A program made the position numbers and the translations under genes. DNA of 64,000 nucleotides, taken from contig CM061135.1 of assembly GCA_030789695.1 (NCBI GenBank), forward strand, positions 111,670,301-111,734,300, in the 5' to 3' direction. Shown here one piece after another: positions 58,091-64,000 of the stretch (positions are counted from its first letter, which is position 1; each line of letters begins with the position of its first letter). The DNA comes from Scilla litardierei (Eukaryota; Streptophyta; Magnoliopsida; Asparagales; Asparagaceae). The notes beneath the pieces are model-generated. The model was given only the letters and a program-made list of their open reading frames with translations, was not told where the DNA came from and ran no database searches.

Positions 58091-59900
58091 TGTTGAGTAT
58101 TGGACTTCTCCCTACTTGGTGTTAATGATGAGCAAACATAAATACTTGTGACTAATCCCCTATTTTGTAGTTAATCCATTGCCTAAGCTAATTATGAAGA
58201 TCTACTAGCAATGGATGACTCACAAACTTCATTGATGGCAAATGACATGAATTGGATGATCGTAGATGATGATTGAAGCTCCGTGAAGACTTCAAGCTCA
58301 TATGATGGAAAGAAGAGATTATTCGTCAATGTAATTTTTCTTGTATCTCTTCTAGTATGTAGCTTAGAAGTAGAACTTTGATGGAGCACTCACACACATC
58401 TACATTCAGTCATAGGACTTCATTAGATCAATTGTCCTTTAATCCCAATTCATTTCTTGATTGTGCTAGGATTGTTTATAACAGCCGACTGCTGAACAGT
58501 TTACCGTCGCCTGTCTCAAAAACAGTCGACTGTGTTTTGTTCTACAGTCGCCGGTTATGCACAGACTATTACAATATAGTTTTGGGCCTTCTCTGATTAT
58601 TTCGCACAGGCTACTGATGAACGATTCACAGGCGCCTGTCCAAGTGACAGTCGACTGTGTTTTGTAAATCAGTCGCCTGTCTATTCTTGCCCAAACTATG
58701 TTTGATCTGACTTTTATGGACAGTCGACTAATAATGTATATACAGTCGACTGTCTCTTGGATCAGTCGACTGTCTATGCTGCAACAGTCGTCTGTCTGTA
58801 AGTCATTTCTTTGACTCAGCTCTCTGGACATTTCTCAGGCTTTTGACAGTCGTCTGTTTAAGGATTTACAGTCGTCTGTACTGATTAATATTCGACTGTA
58901 TTCCTTGCATCAGTCGTCTGTCCTGTTACTTGTGAGATTTCCAGTATTTGTCGTACTTACCCATCTCTCGGCCAGTCACCTGTCGAAGAAATTACAGTCG
59001 CATGTTGGTTTAACAGTCGACTGTATTTGCTTCATCAGTCGACTGTCCACGCGGTAAGTTACCGTTATGAATTCTCACTTACCCTTGCTGACTGTGCAAC
59101 AGTCGACTGTGGATTGTTCAACAGTCGACTGTCGCGAGTTCAGATTCTATCCGTTAAGATTTTTCTCACGGATTCCAATTGGGTTTTTGCCCAAACTGTT
59201 TTGTGGATTTGAGAAAGCTATAAGTAGAGCTTATAATGTTCCATTGGAAGTTTACTCATTCATTGCAAAATCTCTCAAGCTTTTATTTCCAAAGATCAAA
59301 GCTCTCAAATCCAAAGCCCTAAGTATTTCCAAATCTTGTTCTCTTGCTCTCCAACCTAGAACCAACGAGTGATCATCTAGGCAATTGGTGCAGTCAAGAG
59401 AAAGGGCTTCTCCTCTCTTCCAAGAGAGTTCTTCAACACACATCACACTCCTCCTTCAAGTTCTACTTCAAGGCATAGGTGATTGTAAGTGTTGTTTTCA
59501 TTATTTCATAACATTCGTTATTTGAGTTGTGCTCTCGGTTGTGTGAGTGGTTTTGCTTGCTCCCTGGTTGTGGGAGTCAAGGACATCGATTGTATTCGAT
59601 TGCACTTGTATGGTTGCTACAAGTGGGCTTTAAGGAAACCTCAAGTTAGGGTTCTAACTTGAGTATCCGGTGGTATCCTGGTGGTAGGGACGTAGGATTA
59701 CCGGGAACTAGTCGGGAGTTGACTTGGGTAATCTGAACCCTTGAAACATCTCTGTGTTTGCGTGTGTTTCATTCTGGGTTGTTTTTCTATTCCATACTAT
59801 TTGTTGGATTGCATTTTATTTGGCATAAATTCCTTTTAAATTTGCATAAACACTATTCAACCCCCCTTCTAGTGTTTTCCCCATAGACAGGGTCCTTACA
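58091..59900 (+). repeat. Complete 3' LTR of the copia element (1810 bp)
   Basis: TGTTGAGTAT...GGGTCCTTACA. It has a palindrome cluster at 58484-59137, a TATA-like CTATAAGTAG near 59218, and the uninterrupted target of element A (GACAT, 59582-59586). The right flank is GGCAG; the left target duplication is off-window. Confidence 0.93.
58484..59137 (+). repeat. Cluster of ACAGTCGACTGT-type palindromes in the copia LTR
   Basis: About 22 motifs, including at least five perfect ACAGTCGACTGT palindromes. Variants change one arm (ACAGTCGTCTGT, CAGTCGCCTGT). Spacing is irregular and spacers are unrelated. The cluster ends about 80 bp before the TATA-like site. Confidence 0.88.
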
Positions 59901-61161
59901 GGCAGGTGATGATATGGCTAACGTTGGCTAAGGCAAGGGTTTTATGGAGTTTCTAGTTTTCTTTTCTACTGAAACAATTGTAACTCCTTACGAATATTTC
60001 TCTTTCGCAGTTCACAACCCTTTGTGATGCTCTTCTTGAATAAATTGATCACAACTCATTGTGATCGCTCCCGCTTATCACATACACACCAAGTTTCTTC
60101 CTTCACTTTTCGTGACTAGTCATCATCAATGTGGGACTCTAAAGGCCCGATACGTACTCCGGTAGTGACTCGATCATATCGTGTCACATGTACGACAGTG
60201 ACACTAGCTGTTTATGAAGATCATATATTTTGAAATTGTCATTATCTGGTTGGTGTAAGATTGGAATTTCCTCCGATTAAATGTGGGACTGTCAATAATT
60301 GCTACCAAGCAGTCTAGTCCATTTGTCAATACTATGTCAGTGAAGTGTCTAATGTATAGAAACTGTCAAATCCCCCATTACACCTAAAAGTTTGAGTTAT
60401 ATACGATCCCATAGTCTGAGTTTAGATGAAACTTGTTATCTTAACAAGTTTGTCCACTCTACCTTAACCAGTGATTTTCTATGGATCCATTGACTTACTA
60501 TGGCACTAACCTTCCATACCAAAGGAGATGAATCCTGTTTATACAGCCACTCCCTTCGCTTGCTTCTGACTATACCCAACGAGTACCAACGTACCAGACG
60601 CAATGCCAATGTTTGGTAAAAGCTAAAGTATAGCATGACATATGAAAGGTCCTTTAGCACATCTTTGGTCATAAGGAATTTGTTGCATCAACTGACACTT
60701 GAGAGCTTCTGTTGATAGTCAAAGTATGGTTACCATACAGAAGCTTCTTGAGAAGTCATTCTATATTCTCTAACAAGCTCATGTGCATTATCTCACGATA
60801 TCCCCATATCGAGTAGCTATGAGACCGGTCACTACCATCACCATGGTAAAGATCAATGAACATTGGTCAATCCAGAACATAGATATCACATCTTAATATT
60901 CCAATGACCATGAACATTTAGAATATGTGCTTAATCGGATCCATTTAGCTGCATTATCATGATCACATCAAGATCCCATTGTCCCTCACATACATCCATG
61001 GAATTTTTTATGCAATTATATAACGACAAGCATACATACTCAAAAATGTAGCAATGAATTACACATATAAAGAACCAACAAATAGCATAATATTATTTTG
61101 AACAAGATGTTTTTTCAATAACACTTACAATAATTATCTGAAGGGCATACATTTCCTAACA
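59901..61161 (-). repeat. Probable degraded LTR of a Tork/TAR-like copia element
   Basis: On the minus strand it begins TGTTAGGAAATGTATGCCC at 61161, preceded by a purine-like GAAAGTGTGAGATG. This is the usual junction after RNase H in Tork-like elements. The other end is not resolved: the SIRE-like element abuts it at 59900 and may have inserted into it. No coding region. Confidence 0.5.
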
Positions 61162-61875
61162 TCTCACACTTTCACATATAGCCAATTAATACAATATCGC
61201 ATGCCGATTTTATCAACTAAACTTTCTAGTCTATTTTGTGGAAGAGCCTTCGATAAGTGGATCTATGATATTATCGTCAGTGCTAACTCTTTGAAGTTCA
61301 ACATCCGTGGTGTCCTTGGATTTCACGTATCATATGAAACTTTCTCAGGATATGTCTAGATTTCTTATGAAGTCTCGGTTCATTGGCAAGGCAGACTGCC
61401 ATATTTTGTCACACTACAAGGGTATTGGATCAATAATTGAAGGAACCACTCAAATTTTAGCAATGAACTTCTTTATCCAACCTGTCTATTTTACTATATC
61501 ATTTGCTACAATGTACTTGGCTCCATCATATAGTCTGTTACAATATATTGCTTAGAATTCTTCTAACTCACTACCTTTCCATTGAGTGTGAAAACATATC
61601 TAGACACGGACTTGGTGTCTTCTATGTCACTTTAGAAATTGAAGTCAGTATATCCTTCTATTGAAAGATTACTACACCAACTGTATACCAAGAACATATC
61701 ATAAGTCCTTCTCAAGTACTAAAGTATGTTCTTTATGGTAATCCAATGCTTCATCGACTGACAATACCAAGTGCGTATGTGACATTTGCTCATAATACAT
61801 AGCATGGAGTACATGATGAATTCTACAACTAAAGCATAAGGTATCTTACTCACGCAAACTTTCTCATGTTCTATC
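61162..61875 (-). pseudogene. Copia RT end and RNase H remnant
   Basis: Read on the minus strand with many stops. KIPYALVVEFIMYSMLC and MKHWITIKNIL match the end of copia RT. TKSVSRYVFTLNGKVVS and LPQNRLESLVDKIGMRY match RNase H of Tork-type copia. It is next to the LTR at 61161, as expected for a 3' end. Far too damaged to function. Confidence 0.75.
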
Positions 61876-61879
61876 TTAG

Positions 61880-62510
61880 GAGACATGTCCTTAGAGAGAG
61901 TTATATAAGTCCACAGTCTCTTCCTAGAACCTTCTATCGGTTCATATTGAACTTCAATATAAATAAACTAGAATGTACATTTACAAAGCTTCTCAATATG
62001 TTGATGCAAACAAAGAGTTTCTTTTCGAATGAAAAGACATCGGTTATGCTTACTAGATTTTCTTCTCATCCCAATACTATTTGCAAGGGAAGGAAGAATG
62101 TTATTAAGCATAATGGTTGCATCAAGAAGGTGAAAGTGAAGAATGATGAGGTTACAAAAGGTGAATGCTTTTATTGTCATAAGTCAGGGCACTGAAGAGA
62201 AAGTACAAGGACAGCTTAGAGACTTTAAAGAAGAAAGGGAATGATGCCTCTTCTTCATGTGTGTAAGTCATTCAAAACATACCCTATATTCTCCTACTAC
62301 ATGGGTATTAGATGCCAGCGAAGGTTCTCACAGTTGTAAATTATTTACAGGAATAGAGGAAGAGTAGAAGACTTAGAGATGGTGAGATGAATCTACAAGA
62401 AAAAACATGAAAAAGTGTTGCCCTATCTCCATAGTGATTTTCACCACAAATTGCCAAGTGGCAATACTTTGCTTTACGCAATTTATTTTATGTATCAAAT
62501 GTTGGTTCTT
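61880..62510 (+). pseudogene. Copia gag and protease remnant, opposite strand to the RT piece
   Basis: SLPRTFYRFILNFNINKLE matches Tork-type copia gag. A zinc knuckle begins GECFYCHKSGH (about 62160-62192) and is cut by TGA. The protease region reads TTWVLDASEGSHSC-like (DTG changed to DAS), then LRNLFYVSNV. Stops and small indels throughout. Confidence 0.7.
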
Positions 62511-64000
62511 GAGTTTAAGACTAATGTTGTTTTGATGATGATCAACATTATGTTGTGTGCTAATCACCTTAATTGTGATAATCATCTTAATTGTTTTAGT
62601 CTCAGGTATTTAACAATGATTACATCTAGTGGGAGACAAAACAAGTGGTGAAAGGATGATGGACTCAAGGCATGGAGCAATAGAAACAATGAAGCCATAA
62701 AGAATCATGTATTACATTGTAAATCTTTTATGATTCTTTATGTATTCTGCTCTTTCTTTTGTAGAATATTTGAATGCCTTCATTAGATGCGTACACACAC
62801 ATTTCCATCATTTTACATCTTAGAGATCCAAAGGACTATCTTAGAATCCATCCCAATAGGTTGAATTGACAAAACACTATGATCATGATTTCAGCCTATC
62901 ACCAGGCGTCTGGTTTACACCTATTAGACATCTGGTGTATCAGTTACTTGCTTGGCCATAACCTAAAGTTTTCCCAGACATCTGAATCTCTATGACCAAG
63001 CGTCTGAACATTGCATCAAGGGTCTGGTCCATGAACTCCAGACGTCTGGTTATCTTCAAACTATTTTTTAGCAGTCTATTGGATTTTTTACAATCTGTTT
63101 CTGACTTCAAACCTTTGTCAGTTTTTCTGTTATTGGAATTTCTCATCCATTCTAGACCCATCAAATTGCATTCTTTGTTACATTTCCAACACATCTTGAA
63201 TCACCTCAAATGGAGTCTAATTGTGGAAGTTATGACTGTTTTGGTGATCTAGTATTTTTCTGGGCAGATTCTGTTAGATGCTTATAACGTTGGATCAGAC
63301 ATCTGACCCTTGTTCAACAGGTGCCTGGTCACCCTTCGTTAGGTGTCTGGTCACTGAGAAAACTATTTGTTTATAGTTGTTTGACAGCGTTTTCATTTGG
63401 ACGTTTTCTTGTTTTTTGTTCCCAAGAGAGAGGTTATTTATACCCCATTGTGAGGAAGTATTTGGCACCAATCCACACTCTATTAAGAATCATTTTGGGA
63501 GCCCAAACTTAGAGGGAAACTTATTTCTTCATCTCTCTAATTTCCCTTAGAGCTCCTTAATGTTGATTTGAACTCTAAGCTCAATGGAAGTCCAATAGTG
63601 CATTAAGTATATCTAATCAAGGCAATAGGAAGATTGAAGTTTCTATTTTGTTTCATTTGAAACCTTGATCTCGAGTTGTGGGAGTGTCTCTCTGGAAAGA
63701 GAGGTTGGCCCTTGGAATATGGTGCGTTGCTCTTGGAAAAGAGTGGTGTTATCCCAGAAGGGATTTTGTATTTGTGCTCCTTTAGTGAAAGAATTGTCAA
63801 CCAAGCACCCGGTTGTGGTGTTGGTTTTTTGTGTCTTGGAAAAGGCTTGTTAGTGGATCCATGGAGTGCATTGCAACGTGGGGCTATCGCCTTGGAATAG
63901 GGATCCGAACCAGGGTATGCCTTGTGTATTTGCATTTGTTGTTGGCATATTTTCTTTATGTGGTTGTTGTTGTTGAGATAATCGTTTTAATTTCTGATGC
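62500..64000 (+). repeat. Probable LTR of another SIRE-like copia element (right end off-window)
   Basis: A TGTTGG start near 62500 is followed by TTTTGATGATGATCAAC, similar to the opening of SIRE-type LTRs. It has a palindrome cluster (62899-63345), then a TATA-like GGTTATTTATACCCC near 63432. The end region has TGTGTCTTGGAAAAGGC and later Gly-Trp-like GC stretches, comparable in layout to the LTR at 58091. Its end and partner are not in the window. Confidence 0.45.
62899..63345 (+). repeat. Cluster of CCAGACGTCTGG-type palindromes
   Basis: About nine motifs: CAGGCGTCTGG, AGACATCTGG, CAGACATCTG, the perfect palindrome CCAGACGTCTGG near 63038, CAGGTGCCTGG and AGGTGTCTGG. Spacing is irregular. 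This is the third palindrome family in the window. Confidence 0.75.

Larger units (their letters stand above)
21811..59900 (+). mobile_element. SIRE/Maximus-like Ty1/copia element, interrupted by three younger insertions
   Basis: Pieces in order: the end of the 5' LTR (21811-22129), gag to integrase (22130-25338), the rest of integrase to the extra ORF (33879-38221), the rest of the extra ORF and 3' UTR (56871-58090), and the 3' LTR (58091-59900, 1810 bp). Without insertions the element would be about 12.4 kb, usual for SIRE/Maximus types. Domain order gag-PR-INT-RT-RNaseH identifies copia. The primer site matches initiator tRNA-Met, and an extra ORF follows pol. The two LTR copies overlap over 319 bp, with about 13 differences. 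Multiple stops and frameshifts make it inactive. Confidence 0.9.

Noticed and set aside
59901..61161. Host gene or tRNA in the last AT-rich stretch
   Set aside because: No tRNA-like cloverleaf or open frame of note. The junction at 61161 and adjacent RNase H remnant fit a degraded LTR.

Overview
The window is nuclear DNA from a flowering plant. Almost all of it (about 60 of 64 kb) is LTR retrotransposons nested in one another. I see no host gene, no RNA gene and no bacterial-type feature. The plant assignment rests on Ty1/copia and Ty3/gypsy elements of plant-only lineages: a Tat-type pol with two RNase H domains, an Athila-type primer site matching plant tRNA-Asp, and SIRE/Maximus-like copia organisation. 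I cannot name the species.

Layout. (1) Positions 1-21810 hold the right part of a tandem array of a Tat-like gypsy element ('A'): the 3' internal part of one unit (1-5389), a shared 1140-bp LTR (5390-6529), a full second internal region (6530-20670) and a terminal LTR (20671-21810). Element A keeps gag-protease remnants, has lost RT, RNase H and integrase, and carries a 4.2-kb block of about 20 tandem 215-bp repeats. It also carries two related, spliced antisense genes. (2) Element A sits inside the 5' LTR of a SIRE-like copia element whose last 319 LTR bases are 21811-22129 and whose complete 3' LTR is 58091-59900. The body of this host element is split twice more. (3) A second Tat-like element ('B', 25339-33878, minus strand, 964-bp LTRs, target duplication GTAGT) interrupts the copia integrase. 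It keeps PR-RT-RNaseH-aRNaseH-INT, with one stop codon before the integrase, and lacks gag. (4) An Athila-like, gag-only element occurs as an array of four LTRs and three internal regions (38222-56870), bounded by one target duplication, AGCTC. It interrupts an extra 3' ORF of the copia element. (5) Positions 59901-64000 hold an older degraded copia element with oppositely oriented RT/RNaseH and gag/protease pieces, then what looks like the LTR of another SIRE-like element.

Working together: no element here looks autonomous. B could supply Tat-type pol and A could supply gag, but both are broken. Relative age by eye: B is young (about 5 differences between its 964-bp LTRs). A and the host copia element are older (about 4% between LTR copies in each).

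Most notable: two unrelated families both form tandem LTR-internal-LTR arrays sharing single LTRs. Three copia/gypsy families each carry dense clusters of a different short perfect palindrome. A Tat-linked antisense gene keeps a phase-1 intron at the same codon in three diverged copies. All divergence figures and counts were made by eye.
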